64,000 nt of DNA from Streptomyces cinerochromogenes (GTDB lineage: Bacteria > Actinomycetota > Actinomycetes > Streptomycetales > Streptomycetaceae), in NCBI RefSeq assembly GCF_014648635.1, contig NZ_BMRM01000018.1, forward strand, positions 129,635 through 193,634, given 5' to 3'. Made by a program: the position numbers and the translations under genes. Below, piece after piece: positions 27,097 to 34,780 of the stretch (position 1 is the first letter of the stretch; each line of letters opens with the position of its first letter). The notes below the pieces were generated by a model. It made no database searches and had not been told where the DNA came from. It was given only the letters and a program-made list of their open reading frames with translations.

Positions 27097-27743
27097 ATGG
27101 TGGTCAAGCGTGAGGAGAACCCGGCGGGGTCGTCGAACAACCTGCGTGGTGACGTGCTGCGCGTGCTCGGGGTGCTGAAGGCTGCGACGGTCGAACAGAT
27201 CCAGCAGATTTCAGCCCCGCACCTGAGCTACCGGCACACCGACAAGCCGACCCCGTCGAAGCGGAAGCAGGCCCGCACCGCCTCCCACAACGGCGCGCTG
27301 TCCGATGTGCGCAAGCACGGTCTGGCGGAGAACGGCGGGCAGCTCCCGGGCGGGGGACACGCTGCGCAACCTGACGCCCATGGGCCTGAAGGCCGCCGCT
27401 CGCGAGCTCGACCGGCTGGCGGGGGAGATGGACGACCCGGCCCGCGGCGCCGGGCGCGCCGGTGCCTTGCACCCGTAGACCGTCAACGAAGCCGTACTCG
27501 CCCTGCTGCGCCCGAAGCCGGACCTGTCCCAGCTTCTGCGCGGCGGCGCGGACATCGGCCGGCTCGCCTGTGTGATCCAAGCCTGGCAAGGGAGGCGCCC
27601 AGGCGGACATCGTCATCACCGCGCCCGAGGACGGGGTGCCGCCGTCGTTCGTGGAGATCGACAATTGCCTCGAGTCCGCCCAGGCCCTCACCGCGAAGAT
27701 CGACAAGTACATGCGGTTCGGCCCGCGCAACCGCCGCCACTGA
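27097..27743 (+). pseudogene. replication-relaxation family protein, broken
   Basis: ATG 27097 opens NNLRGDVLRVLGVLKAATVE then QIQQISAPHLSYRHTDKPTP and GALSDVRKHGLAENGG. This is the N-terminal winged-helix part of the replication-relaxation family found on actinomycete mobile elements. Frame changes then give LRNLTPMGLKAAARELDRLA, TVNEAVLALLRPKPDLSQLL and ADIVITAPEDGVPPSFVEID with KIDKYMRF at the end. At least two frameshifts, an in-frame stop near 27476 and an internal deletion are present. It marks the scar of an integrated element. Confidence 0.7.
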
Positions 27744-27760
27744 ACGGGCCACGACCACCG

Positions 27761-27918
27761 TGAACCCCGAGCTCAGCCCGCTGACCTGCAACGAGACCCT
27801 ACGACTGTTCGCAGCCCTGCTTGCGCCGGCCCGTCACATCGCCCACCGCCTGCACTGGTCCCCACAGGGAGCCGCCGACACCAAGCACGCTCCCGTGCCA
27901 GCCAGGAGACAGGGGTGA
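27761..27918 (+). pseudogene. transposase C-terminal tail remnant
   Basis: The frame VNPELSPLTCNETLRLFAAL followed by LAPARHIAHRLHWS matches the conserved tail of Streptomyces IS701/IS4-like transposases (PLTCNE...LHWSxWRRRHQ). The final HQARxxHYRR part is lost to a frame change near 27865. It lies directly after the replication-relaxation remnant. Confidence 0.55.
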
Positions 27919-28344
27919 GCGGGGAAGTGCCCCGCACTCGACCTGGAATCGAACCCGTGAACGATCATTAGTCGTCCCGTCTTGACCTGCTCCACTTCCC
28001 ACGCCGCGCTGTGGTCCAGCAGGCGACCGCGGCAGATCGACAGGTGGATCGCCGACGAGGAGCGGCGGTCGCCGCCACCGGCCTGGTCAGCCGGGGCAGG
28101 CCCTCGATGCCCTGCGGCCCCGCGATCCCGCTCGCCGTCGCTGACGCCCCAAGGAGCGGCTGGAGGGGATGCGGTACGCGGCGGTATGCCAGCACCCCAG
28201 GCGGGTGGCATCTGGCCGTACATGAATAGCGCAGTGCGCGAGCATGCCAAAAGATGATCACGACCAGCCCCCGCGCTGTGCATCGTCCCGGCGGGGGACC
28301 ACTGCCTTACGGGGTCGGCGCTGCCGTCCCTGATGGAGGGCTAC
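27919..28344. other. gap downstream of the mobile-element scar
   Basis: No gene is visible. A T-arm-like sequence (GGTTCGATTCC on the minus strand near 27945-27956) hints at a degenerate tRNA 3' end but does not fold convincingly. GGAGGG just before 28345 is the ribosome site of the next gene. Confidence 0.4.
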
Positions 28345-28737
28345 ATGGCACTCGCATTCCGAGTAATTCGCTTCGATCTCGACGACGTTCGCATCGGGAA
28401 GCCTGCAGAAAGGAGGGAGAAGTTCTACTTCGAGGACGCACGCATTCGCCGGGACTACAAGGGAAACCGCGCCGTTGACGTGGCCATCAAATCGTTCGAT
28501 CTGGTGGCTCACAGCACCGCGGGCGCGGGCGACGAATTCTGGTTTGGTCGCCAACAGGTAAGTGTGGACGTCAACCAGCACGGCCATCAGGACGGCGAAG
28601 TGACACTCAGCGTCTACTTGCGGCCCTCACCCGCCTATGAAGGCAGCAGGGCGTACAACATCACCTACTCGGCGACCGTCGAAGCTCTGGTCATCGCGGA
28701 GCTGGAAGGAATGCCGGACGGCTTCCCCGAGCGCTGA
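28345..28737 (+). CDS. small protein of unknown function
   Basis: I do not recognise this 130-residue protein. ATG 28345 has GGAGGG 5 bp upstream. It is soluble, with no signal peptide, and has many alternating hydrophobic/polar stretches suggesting a beta-sandwich: ALAFRVIRFDLDDVRIGKPA, RAVDVAIKSFDLVAHSTAGA, EFWFGRQQVSVDVNQHGHQD, AYNITYSATVEALVIAELEG. Base composition is lower in GC than its neighbours, which fits recent transfer. It has no partner gene within 400 bp on either side. Confidence 0.75.
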   Translation: MALAFRVIRFDLDDVRIGKPAERREKFYFEDARIRRDYKGNRAVDVAIKSFDLVAHSTAGAGDEFWFGRQQVSVDVNQHGHQDGEVTLSVYLRPSPAYEGSRAYNITYSATVEALVIAELEGMPDGFPER

Positions 28738-29178
28738 CCCGCTATGAGCCCGTACCGCCACCAGCGGTGCGGGTACACCGCACTTGCACCCCAATCGCGG
28801 CGCCGAGGTCTAGCAGCACGAACAACAGCGCCCCCGGACCAAGGAAGGGCGCTGCTGCTGGGTGCTCGGGCTCTATGCCTTGTGATCGACCCCAGGGCGG
28901 TCATGAACCGCTTGCCCTCGGTGGCGGTCGCGACTGCCGGGCAGGCCGGGGCAGCAGGCATGGCGGGCGGACCGATCGGGAGAGGTGGATCACGCCACCC
29001 CGTCGTGTGCTGCACTCGCCTCGGCGAGCGGGGCTCGCCACGCCACACGGAATCGGCCGGGACCTGGCCTGCCGGTCTACGGTGCTCCATTCGTCGATGT
29101 GCTGGTCGGGGCATTGACCGATGGCGCGACTGACGCAGGTGTGGGTCGCCGGCGGTGAGGCGCGGACTGCCCAGAAGG
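28738..29178. other. gap between convergent genes
   Basis: Several open frames of low quality occur, none with recognisable protein. I see no repeat or RNA. Confidence 0.4.
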
Positions 29179-30066
29179 TCAGCGAGCGCGGTCGTCGTCC
29201 GGCATCGGGGAGGGGGCGGGTGCCTCAGTGGCCCAGGCCAGCAGCATCCGCAGGCCGTCGTGCGATGGGCTGCCCGGCTCGGCGGCATACGTGATCAGGG
29301 CCTGATCAGGGTCGTCCGCTGCGCGCAGGGTCTCGTAGGCCAGTTCCAGCTGGCCGACCACCGGATGACGGAATCGCTTGGTCCCCGAGGTCTTGTCCTG
29401 CACCGGGTGCTCAGCCCACCAGCGACGGAAGTCCTCGCTCTTCATCGACAGTTCGCCGATCAGGCTCGCCAACTGGGGGTCCTCGGGGTGCCGTCCCGCG
29501 TCCAGGTGGAGGTAGGCGACGTTCTCGCGGGCGCACGAGGTCCAGTCCGCATATAGTTCCCGGGACGTCTCGTCGAGGAAAGTGATCCGGGCGATGTTGC
29601 GCTCGGTTCGGTCCAGGGCCGCGTAGTCGCCGAAGAGGGCGACCGCTGCCGTGTTCCAGGCCAGTATGTCCATGCGCCGGCCCATCACCATCGCCGGCAT
29701 GTCCACCAGATCGTCCAGCAACCGCTGGAGCATGGGTCGCACGCGTTGCGGCCGGGCCTGGCGCCGGGGAGCGTGCCGGGCGGCGGACTGAGGTCGGGCA
29801 AGGCGGTGCAGGTGCCGCCGGGCATCCCCATCCAGCCGCAGGGCGCGGGCGAGGGCGTCGAGAACCGCGCCCGAGGGGTTGGGCACGCGGCCCTGTTCCA
29901 TCCGGGTGTAGTAGTCGACGCTCACTCCGGCGAGCTGCGCGATCTCCTCGCGGCGCAGGCCCGCGACCCGGCGCTGGCCGCCGAAGTCCGGCAGGGCAAC
30001 GTCCTCGGGATGCAGGAGGGAGCGGCGGGTGCGGAGGAACTCGCCCAGGTTGATCGCTGTGCTCAT
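29179..30066 (-). CDS. MmyB-type XRE transcriptional regulator
   Basis: This 295-residue regulator has an N-terminal HTH at about residues 10-75 (NLGEFLRTRRSLLHPEDVAL, RVAGLRREEIAQLAGVSVDY, YTRMEQGRVPNPS) and the C-terminal MmyB-like PAS/ligand domain (MPAMVMGRRMDILAWNTAAV, FRRWWAEHPVQDKTSGTKRF, HPVVGQLELAYETL). MmyB-like domains bind fatty-acid-type ligands in the characterised member. It lies 70 bp downstream of an SDR gene on the same strand, the usual pairing in Streptomyces, so it probably controls that SDR. Confidence 0.93.
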   Translation of the reverse strand: MSTAINLGEFLRTRRSLLHPEDVALPDFGGQRRVAGLRREEIAQLAGVSVDYYTRMEQGRVPNPSGAVLDALARALRLDGDARRHLHRLARPQSAARHAPRRQARPQRVRPMLQRLLDDLVDMPAMVMGRRMDILAWNTAAVALFGDYAALDRTERNIARITFLDETSRELYADWTSCARENVAYLHLDAGRHPEDPQLASLIGELSMKSEDFRRWWAEHPVQDKTSGTKRFRHPVVGQLELAYETLRAADDPDQALITYAAEPGSPSHDGLRMLLAWATEAPAPSPMPDDDRAR

Positions 30067-30136
30067 ACGACGATTGTGGCCGGTCGTTATGGGTGGCTGC
30101 CTGGCCCTGCCGGGGCCAGGCAGCCACCACCCGCCG

Positions 30137-30931
30137 TCAGGAGGCGGGGATGGCGGTCACCAGGCCCCCGTCGACGGCGATGTCCTGGGCGGTGATGTAC
30201 GACGACCGCGGGGAGAGGAGGAAGGCCACGGTCTCGGCGATGTCCTGGGCCTGGCCCAGCCGCCCCAGGGGCACCTGGGAGCGGATGGCGTCGTGCGAGG
30301 CAGGGTCCGGGTTGGCGGCATCGAACATCTCGGTCACGATGTAACCCGGGCTGATCGAATTGACCCGGATACCGCGCCCGGCGAGATCACTGCCCAGCGT
30401 GCGGGCCAGATTGTGGACGGCGGCCTTGGTGGCCGCGTACACCGGTGCGACGGCCAGGCCCCGGTGCAGGGTCCACGAGGCATTGATCACGATGGAACCG
30501 CCACCCGCCGCCTCCAGCAGCGGCAGAACCTTCTGAACCGTGAAGAACACCCCCTTGAAGTTGACGTCGACGCTGAGGTCGAAGTCCTGCTCAGTGACCT
30601 CGCCACTGCGCTGGAACACTCCGACCCCGGCATTGGCGAACACCCCGTCCAGGCGTCCGTGGCGTTCACGGATCAGGGCGGCCAAGCGGTCGAGATCCGT
30701 GAGGCTGGCGGAGTCGGCCCGGACCGTGAACAGCCGGGCACCCTGGTCGGACACCTTGTCCAGTTGTTCGGCCGCGCGGTCGAGGCGGGCATCGTCGCGG
30801 CCGGTGATGACGGTATCGGCGCCGGCTTCCAGGAGCAGACGCGCGGTGGCCAAGCCCATCCCGCTGGTTCCGCCGGTGATCAGGACGACCCGGTTGTGGA
30901 AGCCGGTCACATCGTTGTTGCTGTCGGTCAT
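30137..30931 (-). CDS. SDR-family oxidoreductase
   Basis: This 264-residue classical SDR has the cofactor motif ITGGTSGMGLATARLLLEAG near residues 18-37, ANAGVGVFQ, catalytic INASW and YAATKAAVHN (Tyr-xxx-Lys), then SPGYIVTEMF and the C-terminal DIAVDGGLVTAIP. It is cytoplasmic and NAD(P)-dependent, substrate unknown. ATG 30931 is chosen because MTDSNNDVTGFHNRVVLITG is a normal N-terminus. It is co-transcribed with the downstream MmyB regulator. Confidence 0.92.
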   Translation of the reverse strand: MTDSNNDVTGFHNRVVLITGGTSGMGLATARLLLEAGADTVITGRDDARLDRAAEQLDKVSDQGARLFTVRADSASLTDLDRLAALIRERHGRLDGVFANAGVGVFQRSGEVTEQDFDLSVDVNFKGVFFTVQKVLPLLEAAGGGSIVINASWTLHRGLAVAPVYAATKAAVHNLARTLGSDLAGRGIRVNSISPGYIVTEMFDAANPDPASHDAIRSQVPLGRLGQAQDIAETVAFLLSPRSSYITAQDIAVDGGLVTAIPAS

Positions 30932-31176
30932 GACCACAGCTTCGCCACCGACCTTCGGGCCAACCAGGCCCCGAACAACCTGGGTCTCCAGAGCCCCCCT
31001 TCCGCAGGCAGCCGAGACAGCCGTCGCCCCGCCGCCCTGGACGTCCAACGATGCGACACGCACCACCCGGCCCTGGGCGTCAACCCCCGAAGGACTTCCG
31101 GAGCCGACCACTTAGGAACAGTGGGACTGTCACAGAGCCGGTGCCGTCTCGGTCGAGAGGATGGCGTCGGGGCGTT

Positions 31177-31259
31177 ACTGAGGTTGAACTCGCGATGTCG
31201 CCGGGTTGCTCAGGTGAGTCTGATTGTCGGGCCGGTCTCGGCGAGGCAGCCGTCTATGA
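31177..31259. mobile_element. solo IS630-type end (83 bp), outer left boundary of a cassette
   Basis: ACTGAGGTTGAACTCGCG at 31177-31194 begins an 83-bp stretch that matches 32699-32781 at 74 of 83 positions with no gaps. It includes the last codons of the IS transposase (minus strand LIDGCLAETG-like). A TA dinucleotide (31176-31177) precedes CTGAGG. The inverted partner end lies at 33130-33147, also with TA. Confidence 0.8.
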
Positions 31260-31281
31260 CCAGACCGCCGGCCGCCGCCGA

Positions 31282-31686
31282 TTACCTGCTGTGCTCAGTG
31301 CGGTCGTCATACTCTTCGCGGGCGGTGATGACTTCTCCGATGTGCAGCACGGACCACTCCGTGAGCGCCTTCAGCGGTTCCCGCAGCGTCTGGCCGAGCG
31401 CGGTCAGCTCATACTCCACGTGCGGCGGCACCTCTGGGTAGACGGTCCGGCTGACCAGCCCGTCGCGTTCGAGGGTGCGCAGCGTCTGGGTGAGCATCTT
31501 CTCGCTCACGCCCGCCAGCGCCTGCCGGAGCTGGCCGAACCGGGAGGTCCCGTTCCGGCCGAGTTCGCCCAGCACGAGGACCGCCCACTTGCTGCCGATC
31601 TGGTCAAGCAGGTCCCGCGACGGGCAGCCGCGCTCGTACGGATCGAATGACGGTATGGACCCGGTCACGTTCTCGACAGCAGCCAT
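31282..31686 (-). CDS. HxlR-family redox-sensing regulator (QorR-like)
   Basis: This 134-residue winged-helix regulator starts at ATG 31686, with GAGGTGA as ribosome site; the GTG at 31695 would precede that site. Family marks are ERGCPSRDLLDQIGSKWAVL, VLGELGRNGTSRFGQLRQAL, GVSEKMLTQTLRTLERDGLV and YPEVPPHVEYELTALGQTL. Cys21 sits where QorR/YodB-type proteins sense quinones, diamide or hypochlorite. It is divergent from an NmrA/QorB-like reductase, the standard sensor-target arrangement. The pair lies between IS630-type ends. Confidence 0.92.
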   Translation of the reverse strand: MAAVENVTGSIPSFDPYERGCPSRDLLDQIGSKWAVLVLGELGRNGTSRFGQLRQALAGVSEKMLTQTLRTLERDGLVSRTVYPEVPPHVEYELTALGQTLREPLKALTEWSVLHIGEVITAREEYDDRTEHSR

Positions 31687-31714
31687 ACGGCTCACCTCAA
31701 TGCTTTCGCTCCGG

Positions 31715-31741
31715 TAAGTACCCTACCAATAAGTGGCTACT
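31715..31741. promoter_or_regulatory. possible HxlR operator
   Basis: Between the divergent starts, AGTACC (31717-31722) and GG-C-TACT (31735-31741) form a loose dyad around CTACCAATAAGT. Position suits control of both genes. The site is inferred only from symmetry. Confidence 0.35.
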
Positions 31742-31830
31742 CCCCAACAGAGAGTGTCCAGGTCATTCTGTTTTCCATCCCGCCGCGGACGGACCGCGGC
31801 AGGCGTGCGAGGCACGCCCGGAAGGAAGGA

Positions 31831-32703
31831 ATGACCACCATGCCGATCGTCGTCACCGGAGCCACCGGCCAGCTGGGCAGGCTCACCGTAGAGGCACTGC
31901 TGCGGCGCGGGATCCCGGCCGCGGACATCATCGCGACCGGCCGGGACATCGCCGGGATCAAGGATTTGGCCGACCGAGGCATCACGGTACGCCGCGCCGA
32001 CTTCGCGGACACCGACGGCCTGGCCGAGGCATTCGCGGGGGCGGACAGGCTGCTGCTGATCTCGGCCTCGGTCCCCGTGGGCGAGCGGGTCGCCAACCAC
32101 CGCCGCGTGATCGACGCCGCAGCGTCCGCAGGCGTGTCGCTGGTGGCGTACACGAGCACGACGCACGCGGACACGGCCACCACCATCATCGGCGCCACGC
32201 ACGGCGAGACGGAGAAGTATCTGCGGGACCGCGGAATCCCCAGCGTGCTGCTGCGCAACGGCTGGTACCTGGAGAACTACACCAGCCAACTGCCGCAGAT
32301 CCTGCAGAACGGCGCCGTCCTCGGCGCCGCAGGCGAGGGGCGGATCAGCGCCGCGTCCCGCGCCGACTACGCCGAGGCCGCAGCGGTCGTCCTCACCACC
32401 GAAGGCCACACCGGCGCCGTGTACGAGCTCGGCGGCGACGAATCCTTCACCCTGACTGAGCTCGCCGCCGCGATCTCCGCTGCAGCCGGAATGCAGGTTA
32501 CCTACGCTGACCTCCCGGTGGCCGACTTCGCCCAGGCACTGGCCGCCGCGGGCCTACCCGCCGAGCTGGCGGAGGTCCTCGCCGACGCTGACCGCGGCAT
32601 GAACCGCGGTGAGATGTACACCGATTCTGGCGACTTGCGCCGCCTGATCGGCCGCCCGCCCGTGACCCTGGCCGAGGCACTCGCGGCCGCCCTGCATGAC
32701 TGA
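31831..32703 (+). CDS. NmrA/QorB-like NAD(P)H-dependent quinone reductase
   Basis: This 290-residue atypical SDR starts at ATG 31831 after GGAAGGA. The N-terminal cofactor motif is VVTGATGQLGRLTVEALLRR, followed by RADFADTDGLAEAFAGADRL, IGATHGETEKYLRDRGIPSV, LLRNGWYLENY, SRADYAEAAAVVLTTEGHTG and YELGGDESFTLTELA. These are marks of the QorB/NmrA group, which reduce quinones or sense NADPH. The divergent HxlR protein likely induces it under electrophile stress. Its stop codon (32701-32703) lies inside an IS630-type end, so the gene abuts the element directly. Confidence 0.92.
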   Translation: MTTMPIVVTGATGQLGRLTVEALLRRGIPAADIIATGRDIAGIKDLADRGITVRRADFADTDGLAEAFAGADRLLLISASVPVGERVANHRRVIDAAASAGVSLVAYTSTTHADTATTIIGATHGETEKYLRDRGIPSVLLRNGWYLENYTSQLPQILQNGAVLGAAGEGRISAASRADYAEAAAVVLTTEGHTGAVYELGGDESFTLTELAAAISAAAGMQVTYADLPVADFAQALAAAGLPAELAEVLADADRGMNRGEMYTDSGDLRRLIGRPPVTLAEALAAALHD

Positions 32704-33147
32704 GGTTGAACTTGTGATGTGGCTGGGTCACTCAGGTGGGTCTGATTGCCAGGCCGGTCTCGGCGAGGCAGCCGTCTATGAGTTCGCTGCGGTACTGGAT
32801 GTGCCGTAGGCCGCGCCGGATGCGCTGCACGAGGTCCAGCTGCGCGAACTGCTCCTGGCTCAGCCTCGGCAGCGATGCCGGCCCCTGCGACCGCAGGGCC
32901 CGCGGACCGCCCTCCTCCCACTTCTGCCGCCACCGTTGTACCGAGCGGACGTTGATGCGCAGGGCCCTGGCGATGACCGAACTCGCCTCGCCCTGGGCGA
33001 ACCGCTCGGCCGCCTCGAGCCGTAACTCCTCGCGGAACTGCTGCCGTTCGGCAGTCAGCCCGCCTCCTTGTGGATACCGCATGCTCCGGTGAAACCGCAC
33101 GGAGGACGAGCCATCAGCCTCTACGACACCACGAGTTCAACCTCAGT
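32699..33147 (-). mobile_element. internally deleted IS630-family element
   Basis: The 449-bp element has 18-bp terminal inverted repeats with one mismatch: ACTGAGGTTGAACTTGTG at 32699-32716 and CACGAGTTCAACCTCAGT at 33130-33147. TA follows CCTCAG on the right (33147-33148), but the inner left end lacks TA. Its only gene is a fused transposase stub. It is too short for an autonomous copy (about 1.1 kb). Confidence 0.8.
32732..33082 (-). pseudogene. IS630 transposase, N- and C-terminal ends fused by deletion
   Basis: ATG 33082 opens MRYPQGGGLTAERQQFREEL then RLEAAERFAQGEASSVIARA and RSVQRWRQKWEEGGPRALRS. This is the winged-helix N-terminus of a common Streptomyces IS630 transposase. After LPRLSQEQFAQLD the sequence jumps to QRIRRGLRHIQYRSELIDGC and ends LAETGLAIRPT, which matches the family's extreme C-terminus. 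The DDE catalytic core is gone, so it is inactive on its own but may be mobilised in trans. Confidence 0.75.
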
Positions 33148-33214
33148 AGTGCCGACTGGACTACCGAGTGATCCGTCTCAGAAGGAGTTGAGCAGCTTCA
33201 TCGTTTGCAGGTGT

Positions 33215-33730
33215 TCAAGCCAAGTCGGGGTCGCCGTGCTGCAGCTCCTGGCGGAGCTGGGCGAGCGCCCGGTGCAGTGTGCTCTTGACGGTTCCGGGCG
33301 CTATGCCGAGGGCGGTGGCCGTCTCGTCGGTAGACATCTGCTCCCAGTGTCGGAGCATCACGACGCTGCGCTGTTGCGGCGTCAGCCTCTTGATGATGTC
33401 CATCAGCAGCATGCGATCGGCGTACTGTTCGGTGCAGTCCTCGACGGGCGCGTCCGACAACTGCTCGATGGGGAGCTCCTGCACTTTCCGTGCCCGCCAC
33501 CACTCCGTCCGGGTGTTGATCATGACGCGGCGAACATAGGCGTCCGCGAGCTGCTTGTCCGCTATGCCACCCCAGCGACCACACGTTCGCAATAACGCGG
33601 TCTGGAGTAGATCCTGAGCGGCGAACGGGTCGGGCACCAGGCGGCGGGCCTTGCGCAGCAGTGTGTCCTGCCGCGTACGGACGTACTCCTCGAAGTTCAG
33701 TGCCGGGTCAGGGTCTGTACGCGCATGCAC
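33215..33730 (-). CDS. SigE-family ECF-type sigma factor
   Basis: This 171-residue sigma factor starts at GTG 33730; no ATG is in frame. Region 2 is FEEYVRTRQDTLLRKARRLV, PDPFAAQDLLQTALLRTCGR and DAYVRRVMINTRTEWWRARK. Region 4 is MDIIKRLTPQQRSVVMLRHW, EQMSTDETATALGIAPGTVK and STLHRALAQLRQEL. It matches the SigE family of actinomycetes (TIGR02983-like). No anti-sigma gene is adjacent; the neighbour is a secreted peptidoglycan-binding protein on the same strand, 222 bp upstream. Confidence 0.92.
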   Translation of the reverse strand: MHARTDPDPALNFEEYVRTRQDTLLRKARRLVPDPFAAQDLLQTALLRTCGRWGGIADKQLADAYVRRVMINTRTEWWRARKVQELPIEQLSDAPVEDCTEQYADRMLLMDIIKRLTPQQRSVVMLRHWEQMSTDETATALGIAPGTVKSTLHRALAQLRQELQHGDPDLA

Positions 33731-33952
33731 GGTTGGACGCCTTTCGTGGATGGCCGTGAACGGCAGGAGAACCGCGGCGCGGCCGATGCATACCCCCGTA
33801 AGACATCGGCCGCGCGTCGTGCGGTCTGGCGGAGAGGAACTCGTCGCCCGGCTCGCGATGTCCTTCGCACCGGCGAGCGAGGCTCAGAGCGGCATATGCC
33901 GGCCTGTCACCCTCGTGCGACCGTGAGGCCGCACGAGGAAGGTGCGCGGGGT

Positions 33953-34483
33953 TCAGCTGCAGGTCCGGTAGTCGTAGCCGGCGATCCGTCCGTTGCCGTC
34001 CCCGTCGTAGAAGTGATACCGGCCTTGGTCGTCTCGGGTGACGCTGATCGCATGGTCGGTGCCGATGTACGTGTCGACGGCTCCGTCGCCGTCCGTGTCC
34101 CGCAGCCAGTCGCCCGCCTTCCCGAAGGTCTCCTTTCCGACTACCCCGTCGGGGCCGGCCTCCCAGTCACTCTGCCACGCCTTGGTGGCGGCCTTGGTCT
34201 GGGAGCCGAAGACGCCGTCGATGTCCGAGGCGGAGGTGAGGTTGCCGTCCGCCCACAGGATCTTCTGCCACAGGCAGGTGGCGTTGGAGGCGGTGTTGGT
34301 GTCCGTCGACAGGATGCCCTCGTCGTCCCAGTCGTTCGAGAAGGCACCGGCGCCGTAGACGTAGGGCTGACCGCTGTAGGTACCGCTTGCGGAGGCCGGG
34401 GAGGCGCTCAGCGCCAAGGTTGCGGCGGTCAATGCGCCGATCGAGCATGCGATCAGCTTGGCCCGTGTCGTACGTGAAGTCAC
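33953..34483 (-). CDS. secreted peptidoglycan-binding-domain protein
   Basis: This 176-residue protein starts at GTG 34483, 7 bp after AAAGGAG. A signal peptide covers about residues 1-32 (AKLIACSIGALTAATLALSA, SPASASG). The mature part holds one PG_binding_1 type fold: CLWQKILWADGNLTSASDID, GVFGSQTKAATKAWQSDWEA, GPDGVVGKETFGKAGDWL. A short Asp/Gly-rich C-terminus follows (DTDGDGAVDTYIG, FYDGDGNGRIAGYDYRTCS) that could bind calcium. There is no catalytic domain, so a wall-binding or regulatory role is likely. It is upstream of the SigE-like gene in the same direction. Confidence 0.88.
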   Translation of the reverse strand: MTSRTTRAKLIACSIGALTAATLALSASPASASGTYSGQPYVYGAGAFSNDWDDEGILSTDTNTASNATCLWQKILWADGNLTSASDIDGVFGSQTKAATKAWQSDWEAGPDGVVGKETFGKAGDWLRDTDGDGAVDTYIGTDHAISVTRDDQGRYHFYDGDGNGRIAGYDYRTCS

Positions 34484-34780
34484 CGTGCTGCTCCTTTGCC
34501 GTGATTCCGATTGCCCTGAGCCTGCGCGGCGACGAACAGGGCCGGCGCCGAGCTGCTCGCTACGAGGCCTTTCGTCATCGAGTTCAGCGGGCCGGGGATT
34601 GAATGGGCAGCCGGTTTCGCCGCCCTGAACAATGGACTCGCTGCAGGTCGCGGGCACGGCGTTGCGGCGGTGGCCAAAGCAGACGCCTACGGATTGCGTT
34701 CCTGCCACGAGGTTGCGTACCTTGTCCGGCCTCGCGCCGCGTCCACGGGGGAAGCGGGCGGCTGGAGGGGTGAGCTGCCG

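Noticed and set aside
27935..27975. tRNA-like 3' end (GGTTCGATTCC, minus strand)
   Set aside because: The T-stem bases do not pair well and no acceptor, D-arm or anticodon stem could be built around it. It may be a very degenerate integration scar but cannot be called.
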